Shown one piece after another: positions 39,115 through 50,954 of a stretch of 64,000 nucleotides of DNA. The DNA is from Phocoena phocoena. Taxonomy: Eukaryota > Chordata > Mammalia > Artiodactyla > Phocoenidae. The position numbers and the translations under genes were made by a program. The DNA lies in contig NC_089227.1 in NCBI RefSeq assembly GCF_963924675.1, positions 47,362,080 to 47,426,079 of the forward strand, read 5' to 3'. Every line of letters begins with the position of its first letter. The first letter of the stretch is position 1. The notes below the pieces were generated by a model that searched no databases, was not told where the DNA came from, and worked only from the letters and a program-made list of their open reading frames with translations.

Positions 39115-40157
39115 TTAGGATATAAACAAGATCTTTGCGGAGAAAATGATAAAAACTTTACTGAAGGCAAAGGACTTAAATGGAAAGTTCTGCTATGTTT
39201 GTGGATAGAAAGATTCAATAGTATAAGGATGGAAATTCTTCCTGAATTAACCTATAAATACAATGTAATTCAAACATTTTTTGCATAATTTTCAAAGAGT
39301 AAAGAACAAATCAATTTTGTAAAAAAAAAAGTAAAAGAATGAGAAGGAAAGAAGAATGATGAAGAAGGTGTACTTATCTTACCCGATATCCAAGCAAACT
39401 ATAATTAACACCATTGGCGGGAATGTAAATTGGTTCAGACTTTATGGAAAACAGTATGGAGGTTCCTCAAAAAAGTAAAAATAGAACTACCATATGATCC
39501 AGTAATTCCACTCCTGGGTATATATCCAAAGAAAATGAAAACACTAATTTGAAAAGATACATGTGCTCCAATATTCATAGCAGCACTATTTACAATAGCC
39601 AGGATGTGGAAACAACCTAAATGTCCAACAACAGATGAATGGATAAAGACAATGTGGTACATATATACAATGGAATATTACTCAGCCAAAAAAAGGAACA
39701 AAATTGGGTCATTTGTAGAGATGTGGATAGACCCAGCATCTGTCATACAGAGTGAAGTAAGCCAGAAAGAGAAAAACAAATATCGTATATTAATGCATAT
39801 ATGTGGAATCTAGAAAAATGGTACAGATGAACCTATTTGCAGGGCAGGAATAGAGACGTAGACGTAGAGAATGGACATGTGGACACAGGGAGGGGGAAAG
39901 GGAGGGTGGGATGAAGTGGGAGATTAGGATTGACATATATACACTACCATGTGTAAAATAGATAGCTAGTGGGAACCTGCTATAAAGCACAGGAAGCTTA
40001 GGTTGGTGCTCTGTGACGACCTAGATGGGTGGGATGGGGTGGGGGAGGGAGGTCCAAGAGGGAGGGGATACAGGTATACAGACAGCTGATTGACTTCACT
40101 GTACAGCAGAAACTAACACAACATTTTAAAGCAATTATACTCCAATTAAAAAAAAAA
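39115..40157 (+). mobile_element. L1 3' sequence, two adjacent pieces
   Basis: 39115-39405 resembles a diverged ORF2 segment (ttaaatggaaagttctgc; ttatcttacccgatatcc). 39406-40157 is a better-preserved ORF2 C-terminus and 3' UTR ([18 protein letters not shown]; end 'caattatactccaatt' plus poly-A). Their differing divergence suggests two insertions. Confidence 0.78.
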
Positions 40158-40601
40158 GTTTGAATTATTAGCCCTGAATGTTCAACTTTTGAATTGAGAC
40201 TGACTTGTGAGACTTAAAGTGACTATGTAACTTTTTTGTACCTAAGAGTTACCAGAGAAGACACAGACCCACCTGAGTTTTCCTCCCACAGTAGGGGAGA
40301 AACTAGACCCTCTGAATAATTTAAAAAGACACTTGAAAACAAAAATAACATTGTTTTATGAATACATACCATGATCCAGTTAATAGTCATGTGTCTAGTA
40401 AATTTTGTAGACAGGGCACGTTTTAGCATATTTTCTATGAACTCAAATATTGGACACTATTTTTAATTGTCATCACACATTAAAAATAATATTCTTGGGT
40501 AATTTTCTCCAAAATATTCCATAAGTCTTTTTCTAATACTGAACATCATGGAGAAATGGGAGCCCACCAAGTTTTTTGTTCCTTTATAAGCAATCTACTT
40601 T

Positions 40602-41015
40602 TTGTTTGTTTTTGTTATAGTGTTAAGTGATAGTGTTAAGTGATAGTGTTAAGTTTCCTTCCTTCCTTTATTTATTGAGGTATAATTGACTATATTAGTT
40701 TCAGGTGTACAACTGTGATTCGATATTTCCATAGATTACACACCATACAAAGTTATAAAATATTGACTATATTCCCTTTGGTAAACATTACATCTCTGTG
40801 ACTTATTTATTTTATAACCGCTAGCTTGCACCTCTTAATCCCCTTCACCTATTTCACCCCTTCTCCCCTCCCTCCCCTGTGGTAACCACAAGCTTGTTCT
40901 CGGTATCTGTGAGTCTTTTTCTGTTTTGTTATATTTGTTTGTTTTGTTTTTTAGATTCCACATGTAAGTGAAAGCATACAGTATTTGTCCTTCTCTGTCT
41001 GACTTATTTCACTAA

Positions 41016-41091
<76 letters not shown>

Positions 41092-41178
41092 AGAATACTA
41101 GTCTGCCATAAAAAATAATGAAATCTTGCCATTTGTGAAAACATGAATGGACCTGGAGGGTATTATGCTTAGTAAAAC
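40602..41178 (-). mobile_element. L1 insertion with 5' inversion (twin priming)
   Basis: 40655-41020 is antisense L1 3' UTR and the end of ORF2. 41089-41178 is the directly preceding ORF2 segment in sense orientation (aatagaatactagtctgcc to tattatgcttagtaaaac). Between them is a (TC)n(AC)n run. The whole is bracketed by a perfect 14-bp duplication, aagcaatctacttt, at 40588-40601 and 41179-41192, which shows it is one insertion event. The reversed tail at 40617-40653 contains a 13-bp unit in three copies. Confidence 0.88.
41021..41088. repeat. (TC)n(AC)n compound microsatellite
   Basis: A run of TC followed directly by a run of AC at the inversion junction of the L1 described above. Confidence 0.95.
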
Positions 41179-41593
41179 AAGCAATCTACTTTATATTTAT
41201 TCACCTATTTGTATACTTTTACTATTTTTATTGTTGAAAGTTGATGTCTTATTAAAGATATATCTAGGCTCAGTTTTTTTTTTATTGATTTTACCAGGAA
41301 CCAAACCTACCCATTTCATCTCCACATAATTATCTGTTTTCATACAAGAAATTTTTTCTTTATCCTGTTTTTAAGTTTTGGTCATATTCAAAAAGGAAAC
41401 ATTTCTTTATGTATTGAAAGCTATAAAATATTTTTTTGCTTAAAATTTTCATCACCCACTAACTATCAAGTTACAGTCATTGATAAGAAAGCCCCACCTC
41501 ACAATTTTTTAAACCCCAATCCTCAAATGCATGAGTGAAAAAGTGGTAAATTACTCATGGCATTCTTTTTAACATTGCCTTTAAAAATTACAC

Positions 41594-41789
41594 CTCTCAG
41601 GCTTCCCTGGTGGCGCTGTGGTTGGGAGTCCGCCTGCCGATGCAGGGGAACACGGGTTCGTGCCCCGGTCCAGGAAGATCCCACATGCCGCAGAGCGACT
41701 GGGCCGGTGAGCCATGGCCTCTGAGCCTGCGCATCTGGAGCCTGTGCTCCGCAACGAGAGAGGCCACAGCAGTGAGAGGCCTGCGTACC

Positions 41790-41817
<28 letters not shown>
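41594..41817 (+). mobile_element. CHR-type SINE, short form
   Basis: The head is 'gcttccctggtggcgctgtg', the end is 'gaggcctgcgtaccgc', with over 30 A residues. Duplication aaaaattacac lies at 41583-41593 and 41818-41828. Confidence 0.93.
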
Positions 41818-41824
<7 letters not shown>

Positions 41825-42594
41825 ACACTTTTCTTAGAAAAAGTGCTAAAAAAGGGTGAACAGTAGTTATTCTCACTGATTATAGTGGCCTGCAATATGC
41901 ATGAGAACAGAAGGAAACTTGGAGAAAACACTATCATGGGTTATAATAGTAAGGATTTGAGAAGGAATTTTCTTCAGTTTCTTAACTTCAGGTAGAAATT
42001 TAGAATCCTCAGTAGCTACTTGTTTTGTCTGAAATTCCATCATCTCCATCAGCTTGAACTTCACCTGCCTCAGTTCAAAATCATGCTAAGGTTTGCACAG
42101 ACTTTTGTGCAATAAAATCACAGTTGCTCAGTGTTCTTTTATGAAAATATTAATAATGCCTGCTATTTTTCAAGCACTCACTAGGAGTTTTACATATGTC
42201 TCACTTATGATTAACAGTAAGCATTCTTTAGAAACATCTGTTATTCAAAGATTAGACTTCTTTTTTCATATTCAGGACTTTTTTTTCCCTGCAAGTTGTG
42301 CAATTGTTTCTCGTCTGCTTCTTTGTCAAGGATGCAATTTTGTGCAGTGCCAAGTTTGTTATTAACTGTCACCAAAGTAGCCTGCTTTGTTCTAGTTTCA
42401 ATTTTGCCCTTTCAATCTACAATCTTTGGCAAATATATTTTCCTGTATCTTTCACAGTCTTATCTTAAATGAAATCTTAAAGGAAACACCATTTCCCCTA
42501 AGGCCCCATCCCTATATATCCACATTCTCCAAGGTCTGGAGTTGAGGACTACCTTCTTCTAGATCAACAGCGGTGCTTCTGAACCATTACTCTC

Positions 42595-44110
42595 TTAGCC
42601 TTGTGTACAACTCCTCATCGGTTAAGGTTTATGTCACCCAATGAAGTTACTCTTTATCCCTTTTCATCTGCGATCTCACAAATTCCCAGTCACTCTTACA
42701 TTTTCAACAAAGACATAGGTATCAGTCTTTATTTTATCTCTGTCCTGACATCACCCTGCAATACCGTTGCAGATGACGCATTCAACACATTTGCACTCAC
42801 AATTCCTAAATCTTCTGGGGCAGATTGCATTACCGTTACCAAATATCTTATTGGTCCTTCTTGCAGTGGCTTCCCTGTTGAAGGTTCATACACCTCTACC
42901 CTGTTGAACTCAGTTTGAAATACTGGTTCTTGTTGCCCAGTTGCATCTCTATCCTTCCCTTAGTGAAGTTTTTCAACTTTTTCTTGATTGCCAATATATT
43001 CTAAATTTTCCTTAGGCTAGGATTTAATCAGGATAGACTAAATTATGGTGTTGTAACAACACTCAGATCTCAGTGGCTGAATGCAATAAAAGTTTATTTC
43101 TCACTCTCACACTGTCTACTGTCGTTCCAGACCCAGTGTCCTCTATTTGACCTCTCAGAATCCAAGCTACCTTGATCTTCTGGCTTCACCATCTCTACCT
43201 GAGGTTTCCTCCAGTATCACAACATCATGGGGAGAAACAGGTTTTAAATATGCTATGTGGGCTTTACATTGCCTAAACCTGGAAGTGGCTCATTTCTTCT
43301 GTTCACACTACATTAGGCAGAAAGGATATATGATCCTGCTGAACTGCAAGGGGACTAGACTAGAAAGTCTTCCATGAACCCGGAGGGGAAGAAAACTAGA
43401 TATTGATGAGCACTACTTATTTCTACCGCTGCTGAATTGAGTTTCCATGAGTAACAGTAAGACAAACAAACAACAGTTCTGACTGATTCAATAGCGACAT
43501 TTACCTTCTCCCTTTCACGTTAGGGAAGAGGGGTCTCTCCTCCAGTACAAGACAAATAACTCCATCTTTGTGACTGATCATCTCCCCAACAGTCAAATGT
43601 TGCTCCACAAATAATATCTCTTTACTCCATATCAAACAGCTCTCTCTCCATCAACTTTTTGTCCTCCTCTTATAAGCATACTTAAGTTTCTCCCAATCCT
43701 TTTCTCCTGTTTAACTACCTTCCAATTTCTTTTGATCTCTTTTTAGCCGGACTTCTTGAAAGTGTGGTCTCTGCTTCCTGCACGCACTCCCTTACTACCT
43801 ATGATCCCCTTGGTCCATCACAAGTTGCCTTCTGTCCTCACCACTACACTGCTCTGACAAAGGTCACCAGTGGCTTCCAATTGATCATTCCCATCTACAG
43901 TTTTCAATCTCCATCTTACTACACTCCTTTGCTGCATCCAATGGTGTTGACAACTCACTTCTTAAATTCTATTTTTTCAACTTCCCTGGGATGCTTTCTC
44001 CTCCCTCTCTGGCTATTCCTTCATTATATTTCTATGATTTCTCTTCTCCTCAATTCCTAAATTGTGTTGTTTCACCTGGGTATCATTCAGTTTCTGCACT
44101 TCTTACTGTA
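42595..44110 (+). repeat. L2 remnant interrupted by another old repeat
   Basis: L2 ORF2-like phrases occur at 42595-43010 and 43500-44110 ('cttcttgaaagtgtggtctc', 'aggtcaccagtggcttcca'). The stretch 43015-43430 (gtgttgtaacaacactcag; aaaagtttatttctcactc) is a different old repeat of unassigned family. Confidence 0.6.
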
Positions 44111-44392
44111 TGTAACTTCCTTGAGCAGTCATAACTACTCTTTTCACTTTATTTATGAACAGATGGCTCTCAAAATTATATGAACAATCATATATATAAT
44201 GGAGTTGTATCTGGAATATATAACTTACACCTCAATAGTAAAAAGAGAAATAACCCAATTTAAAAATGGGCAAAGTGTATACATAGTCATCTCTACAAAG
44301 ATATATAAATGGTCAATAACAACATGAAAAGATGCTCAGTGTCATTAGCCATCAGGGAAATGCAAATCAAAACCATAGTTTGGGGGCTTCCC

Positions 44393-44722
44393 TGGTGGCA
44401 CAGTGGTTGAGAATCTGCCTGCTAATGCAGGGGACAGGGGTTCGAGCCCTGGTCTGGGAGGATCCCACATACCGCAGAGAAACTAGGCCCATGAGCCACA
44501 ACTACTGAGCCTGCGCATCTGGAGCCTGTGCTCTACAATAAGAGAGGCTGCGACAGTGAGAGGCCCGTGCACCGCGATGAAGAGTGGCCCCCGCTTGCCA
44601 CAACTAGAGAAAGCCCTCGCACAGAAACAAAGACCCAACACAGTCCAAAATAAATAAATAAATTCTAAAATAAATAAATAAATACTCCTGTTCTCTGTTT
44701 AAAAAAACAAACAAACAAACAA
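44393..44722 (+). mobile_element. CHR-type SINE, full-length hybrid form, nested in L1
   Basis: It carries the short-form body (gcatctggagcctgtgctc; gacagtgagaggcccgtg) followed by the long-form 3' part (aagagtggcccccgcttgcc; caaagacccaacacag) and AAATAAATAAAT tails. Target-site duplication aaaaccatagtttg lies at 44379-44392 and 44723-44736. Confidence 0.93.
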
Positions 44723-44784
44723 AAAACCATAGTTTGATACCACCTTATGCCCACCAGGATGGCTATGATCAAAAAAACAAATAG

Positions 44785-45004
44785 TATAAGGGGGAGGGGC
44801 AATATAAGAGTAGGGGAGTAAGAGGTACAAACTATTAGGTGTAAAATAAGCTACGAGGATATACTGTACAGTATAGGGAATATAGCCAATATTTTATAAT
44901 AACTATAAAAGAAGTATAACTTTAATAAACTGTGAATCACTATATTATACACCTGTAACATATAATATTGTATATCAACTATATGTCAATGAAACAAGCA
45001 AAAA
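44785..45004 (+). mobile_element. L1 3'-end insertion nested in older L1
   Basis: The phrases 'gggaatatagccaatatttt', 'gtgaatcactatattataca' and 'tatatcaactatatgtcaat' are an L1 3' UTR common in hoofed mammals and whales. The older L1 continues right after it. Confidence 0.75.
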
Positions 45005-45719
45005 AGATAGTACCAAGTGTTTGCCAGGATGTGGAGAAATGGGAATTCTCATACACTGATGGTAGGAATGTAAAATGGTACAGCCACTTTGGAAAACAGT
45101 ATGGCAGCTCCTCAAAAAGTTAAACACAGAGTTACCACATGACACTGCAATTGCATTCCTGGGTATTTACTCAAAGGAAATGAAAACATATGTCCACACA
45201 AACATTTGTATGTAACTGTTCATAGCAGCATTATTCATAATGACCAAAACATGGAAACAATCCACATGTCCAGCAACTGGTAAATGGATGAACAAAATGT
45301 GGTATATAAATACAGTGTAATATCATTCACAATAAAAAGGAACAAAGTACTAATACATTGTTTCATTTCATCACTTCAAAAATCATTGAAAACACTACGC
45401 TAAGTGAAAGAAGTCAGATATAGAAGACCACATATTGCATGATTCCATTTATATGAAAAGTCTAGAATAGGCAAGTTCATAGAAACAGAAAGTAAATTAG
45501 TGGTTGCCTAGGACTGAGGTGGCGGGGAATGCGAGTTGAAGGAGAACGGAGGGTGCTTGCTAATGTACAGTTTTCTTGTTGGGTGATGAAATGTTCTAAA
45601 ACTGTGGTGGCGGTTGCATAATTCTGTGAAAATACTAAAAGCCACTGAATTGCACACTTTAAAATGGATAAATTTTACATAAGCGAATTATACCACAATA
45701 AAGCTGCTAAAAAATATAT

Positions 45720-46590
45720 GACCAGTCTTGGGCTGACCCCTGAGTGTCAGATCTATATCTACAACTGCATTCTGAACAAATTCAGTTGGAAGTCCATTGA
45801 GTGCTAAAACTTACCATGTCTTAAACTGAACTCTTTTCCTTCTTATTCCTGTTACTCATAGAAGCTATATTTCAATAAATAGCAATGCTATGGCTCCAGC
45901 AAATCCAACTGAAAGTCAGAAATTCACCTTCCATTCCTCCTCCTTTCTCACTCCCCTGCCCCTTTTCATCAGTCACCAAGTGTTGACACTATAAATTCCT
46001 ATCCTATTACTACTGCCTAGTTTGTACATTTGCATTTCCCCCATAGGCTACCACGTGCTCAGATTCATCTTCCATAATTCTGACAGTAATTTATTTATTT
46101 ATTTTGACAGTAATGTATTTAAAATGCATACCTGACCATATTGCTCTATCTCTTAAAATCCTGTAATGGCTTTCCATTTTCTATACGATACAGTCTAAGC
46201 TTTTCGCCATGAGAGATAAAGCCATTCAAATTCCAGCTCCTACCTCTCCAGCCTTCTATCCTGCTGTCCTTTGTCTCACACTTTGCTTTAATTACTGAGC
46301 ATCCTGTAGTTCTGTGCAAACACCTACGTGCCTCTGCTTATGTTGTTTCCTTGACCTGAAATGACTTGAATTTCTTCTTTGACTAATTAACTTTACTCCT
46401 CCTTTAAGGTCCTGTGCCATGTCTTCTAGAAAACCTTCCCTTACCCCCGGGCTGTGCTACTTGTCCCTCCTCTGTAAAAAATTTTATCTAGAGTGCTAAG
46501 GAAAAACGGGTTTGGGTGTCTTGTTCCTCGATTTAAGATCCTTGAGAACTGATGCAATTTTTATTTGTCTTTGTGTTCCTAGAGCTTGGT
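45720..46590 (+). repeat. L2 3' region
   Basis: Phrases 'aatcctgtaatggctttcc', 'cctcctttaaggtcctgtgc' and 'gtgttcctagagcttggta' are L2 ORF2 end and 3' UTR in sense orientation. Confidence 0.8.
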
Positions 46591-46592
46591 AC

Positions 46593-47720
46593 ATTCATTC
46601 GTTCAGCAAATATTTGTTGAGACACTACTATGTACCAGCTTCTGTTAGAGGCTCTGGGAAGACCATAGTAAATAAGACAGTGTCCCTAACTTCATGTACT
46701 TTACATGCTAGCGAAGAAGATAGACAAAAAAGTTAACTCATATATATATATATATATATATGATAAAATTATAGGTAGTGACATGTTGTGAAGAAAAGTA
46801 AAGCTGGGTAAAGTGATGGAGAATGATGAGGGAAGAAGGTAAAGCTTTTCACGGAAAGGCTCTGACTTGCATGCAGCAAAGAAGTAAGCCACCTGAAGAT
46901 CATGAAGGAAAGCTTTCCCGGCAAAGGGAAAACAGCAAGGGAAAAGGCTCTGAGGTAGGTAAGAACAACCTTGATTTGTTCAGAAAATGCAAAGACAAGC
47001 ATCAAAAGAGGTGAGTAACAGAGGGAGCGGTAGGAACTAGCACTGGTGAGGCAAGCAGGCACAGAAGGTCACAGGAAAGACTTTAACTTACATTCTAAAT
47101 GTGGGAGGAAGCACTGGGGGGTGAAATGATCTGATTCACCTTTTGTAAAGATTACTCAAGCAGGCTGTGCGGAGGGTAGACTATAAAAAAGGAAAATGTA
47201 AAAGCACGAAAATTACTGGAAGTCGGCTATTGTAGCCAAGAAGAAATAATGTGGCTTGGGTTAAGGTACTCCCTTCGTGGGTGGTTTGAAGTGGAGATAC
47301 CACTTCCAGTGGTCAGACCAGAGATACATTTTGATAGCATCAGCAGGTCTTCTGGGATGTGAGGTGTGAGGGAAAGTGAGGCAACACAGATCCCTTCTAG
47401 GTTTTTGGCTTGAGCAACTGACAGAACAGAGTTGCCATTTATTAAGACAGAGAGCATTAAGGTGGACTGGAAACACAGTTACAGTCTGGACATGGTCAGC
47501 TTGAGATGCTTATTCAATATCCAGTGGAGACGGATTATATATAGTCAGATAGGTGAGCTGATGTTCAGAGGAGCGGGTCAGGCTGGGAGATACAAACCTG
47601 GGAGTGAGCACCGTTTCAGGATATTTGAAGTTGTGAGACTAGATAAGATCACCAAGGAGAGTTTTGATGGGAAAAGCGTGTCTGACTGAGCCCTGGGGCC
47701 CCCCAGCTTTTTAAACGTGG
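46593..47720 (-). repeat. L2 3' region, tail to tail with the previous L2
   Basis: The antisense L2 tail 'tcagcaaatatttgttgaga' opens this copy. It goes on with 'gaaatgatctgattcacc', 'ctaggtttttggcttgagca' and 'ctgagccctggggcccccc'. A (TA)n run at 46741-46761 interrupts it. Confidence 0.8.
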
Positions 47721-47799
47721 AAAGGAGAAACAAATCCAGGAAACAAGACTGAAGAAAGGGCAATGAAGGAGTAGAAAAATAGCCTGACTTTATAAATGG

Positions 47800-49890
47800 T
47801 CATTAAACCAAGCTATTTATCACACAGTCTGTTCTCATAAGCAGTTTCTTCTTCTTTAACAGCTACCTGTATTTTTTTAAAAACATACTGAAAACAGGAA
47901 GCAAATATCACAAACTATTTCCCTCTATCTCCTGAAGCGAATCTTTTTCATATCAAAGCTTATCAGCCAACTCCTCCGATTATTGCTTCTCATCCCTTGG
48001 GATGCAGACTTCTTTTCATAGAGCCCATGTTTATTTATTCTTCTGTTTATTTTTAATTTACTCAGCCTTAAGGAAAAGACACCTTTCTAGATGTGAACAA
48101 TCCACATGCAGGCACTGAGCTCAGTCACCTTATTTTTATTTTGTTTTTTATCTTTTTGATTCCAAGAAAAACATTGATTAAAATTTAGCAAAGTAACCAT
48201 AGATCAGACTTTGGAAAACATACTATTATCATATTATTTTGCTCTCATCTTGTTGTGCTCATGAAATCAGACCATATCTTGTGATTGGGATAGTGTTTTC
48301 ACCGAAGGAAATGAATGCTACTATTGTCATTCAACTGACAAAGAGGTTAATCTTGGGGAAGACTGTTGAGCTTTTGCGGGTTTCTTTTTTTTTTAAAAGG
48401 AGAAAGTGAACAATGACTTCTTCCTCTGTCCAAGGACAAAATTCTGTTTGCTCTGGCCTCAGAACAAGGGGAGGCCTGGATCAGCCTCAGGGGTGGAGGT
48501 GAATGGCCCTGGCTACATGGAGGCAGGACTGGAATGAGAAAGGGAGATGGCGATGTATTGATGGGAGTGGTACCCCCACTCCCGAGGCAGAATAGGGTTG
48601 GGGGGGGGCAGCAAGTGGTGGGTTAGGTTAGCAGAAACCAACTGCATGAGAAAGAATTAGTCAAGAACAATGGGCCTTCCCTTTGCGGTGGCTGCACTGG
48701 CGACGAAGCCCTCTCTGGAGCAGCCAGCATACTGGACCATGAGTGAGGATTCCCTTAGTCCAGAGGGAACACCTTTCTACATCCAGTGGCTTACAGAAAG
48801 AACAATTGCTTGAACAGAGGTACGTCACTGCTGGGGAGTCGTACCAGGAGAGGGTATTCAAGGGAGAGACTTCCTGCTAATACAGTCTGTAACGGATTAG
48901 AGTTGTTTTACCCTGGAGTACATATGTGTGATATTGTCTGTATCCAAGCTGGTGAAACTAGAGTTATGACTACATAAAGGTTTGGAACAGGCCCTGGGGT
49001 TGATGGATGGGGGAAATTATTGCCCCGAGCTCGCTTTGCATTTCTGCCTTTATCTCTGCTTAGGTTTCTTAGAGGCCATGTCCCCTTCAAACTTTGGATG
49101 GAATTAAGCAGAGGGCTTCAATCTTTCTGTTTCTTGCAGGAAAGCAGTTGCAGAATTATCTTTTCCTGAGTTGTCAGGGTAACGTTCCTTCCCTGTGGGG
49201 CAGTGTATTTTTCAAAGACCCCCAGTTGGACTTCTTGTTACCATCTTCACACTTGAGAGCTCTGTAAGACAGGTAGTGACTAATCATCTGAGAATACAAG
49301 ATCTTCTCTAATTCCTGACATGTTACATGCTGTGAGTTGTATTCTCAATGGATATAGACTGATGAAGAAGTTAAGGGGGGGAGGAATTTGTGAAGCCAGA
49401 TAGTGAACATTAGAGTCAACTTCTTTCCCTAACTCTTGGGGGGCCACCTATCCTATTTTATTTAAGAAGGTATACTATGTAGCATCTCCACAAAAATGTA
49501 TAACCCAATCCAGTCCCTCTGATGATGTAATTAGTAGAAATTTCATTCATTCTTTGGTTTATAGTTTGCTGATATATTTAATTTACATAGCTGTGGCTAA
49601 ATGGTTTTTTGTTGTTTGTTTGTTTTTCTGATAAAAATCTCGATTTATTTTACAATCATAGCCCATGAAAGGAAGACAATAGATGTATTTTTCCTAACTC
49701 CAAGAGAATCTGAAGAGTCCTTTATACTTGTTGAATTAATTACAATAAGATCAGTTACAGTTTGATGAGTTAATTCAAATTGAACTTCCTGTAACAAACA
49801 ATGAGGAAATAAAATTTCTCAAAGCAAACAAGTAAAGCAAGCAGCATTGTCTCAAAATTAAGGATAATATAACAATAAACTATTGTAGTT
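47800..49890. other. Unassigned non-coding DNA
   Basis: I see no gene or named repeat. A G-run lies near 48600-48608 and another near 49375. The segment 48400-49100 is more GC-rich than its surroundings but shows no open frame with a recognisable domain. Confidence 0.4.
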
Positions 49891-49912
49891 AAAAATCAAG
49901 ATGTAACCGGTG

Positions 49913-50124
49913 GGGACTTCTCTGGTGGTCCAGTGGTTAAGACTTCACCTTCCAATGCAGGGGGTATGGGTTCGATCCCTGGTCGGGGAGCTAAGATTCC
50001 CACATGGCTCACGGCCAAAAAATCAAGACATTAAAAAAAAAAAACAAACAGAAGCAATATTGTAACAAATTCAGTAGAGACTTTAAAAATGGTCCACATC
50101 AAAAAGAAATCTTTAAAAAAAAAT
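49913..50124 (+). mobile_element. Bov-tA-like tRNA SINE
   Basis: The head is 'gacttctctggtggtccagtg', with B box gggttcgatccctggtc and 3' part 'agcaatattgtaacaaattc'. Duplication gatgtaaccggtg / gatgtaactggtg lies at 49900-49912 and 50125-50137. Confidence 0.9.
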
Positions 50125-50146
50125 GATGTAACTGGTGAACTTTTTT

Positions 50147-50397
50147 CTTAAACATCTTTATTGGAGTATAATTGCTTTGCAATGGTGTGTTAGTTTCTGC
50201 TTTATAACAAAGTGAATCAGCTATACATATACATGTATCCCCACATCTCCTCCCTCTTGTGTCTCCCTCCCACCCTCCCTATCCCACCCTTCTAGGTGGT
50301 CACAAAGCACCGAGCTGATTTCCCTGTGCTATGCCGCTGCTTCCCACTAGCTATCTATTTTACATTTGGTAGTGTATATATGTCCATGCCACTCTCT
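50147..50397 (-). mobile_element. L1 3' end, strongly 5'-truncated
   Basis: Antisense 3' UTR phrases 'aaacatctttattggagtat', 'caaagtgaatcagctatac' and 'ggtcacaaagcaccgagctg' closely match the L1 at 8927-10164. It follows a Bov-tA-like SINE directly. Confidence 0.88.
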
Positions 50398-50954
50398 GTT
50401 TTTTTTTAACTTTATATTTTTGTAGATAGTTACCAGTAAGCAGGGACTAGGTGTATTAGCTGAGGTGTGTGTTAGCTCAGAAGAACCCTGCTGTGTCAAA
50501 GAAGTAATAACATTGGTGATACAGTAGTACCAGTCATCAACCAGGACGCCCAGGGTGAGGAGGGGAAAAAATGAAGTGAGGAGGGGTTGGGACATCTGGA
50601 TTGAGAGAGGTGCAAGGACCCGGAGTCACTATGTCAATGAAGATCTGGTAAGGTGTAAGTGAGGGGGTGACGGCTGAAAAGATAGGAAGTGAAAATAATG
50701 GAGCAATGTCAAGAGCCAGGATGCAATAATGTGAGTGGATGGCTGAATCGGAATGGGATGAAGGTTGTTAACGTTGAGGAGGTCCAGGAGATGTGGCTGA
50801 GTTTGGGTTGGTAATCTATGTCAGAATTGGAATCCATCCCTGATGATGGAACTAGGGAAATGCACCAAAACTGTGGGACAGATGACCAAGTCCTCAATAG
50901 GAAATGACTAGCATTACAGTTGATGGCAATCCTTATAATAGGTAGAAGGTGAAT

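Larger units (their letters stand above)
44155..45717 (+). mobile_element. Old L1 3' part with two nested insertions
   Basis: Collinear L1 pieces are 44155-44392, 44723-44784 and 45005-45717, from 'aataacccaatttaaaaatg' through 'cactttggaaaacagtatgg' to 'ataccacaataaagctgc'. A CHR SINE (44393-44722) and an L1 3' end of another subfamily (44785-45004) lie inside it. Confidence 0.82.

Noticed and set aside
41021..41088. Regulatory GAGA or Z-DNA element
   Set aside because: It is a microsatellite at an L1 inversion junction; no further evidence for a function.
48661..48861. Possible exon in a GC-richer segment, cysteine-rich minus-strand frame
   Set aside because: Does not resemble ASB4 residues 1-163 or any family I know, and lacks clear splice sites.
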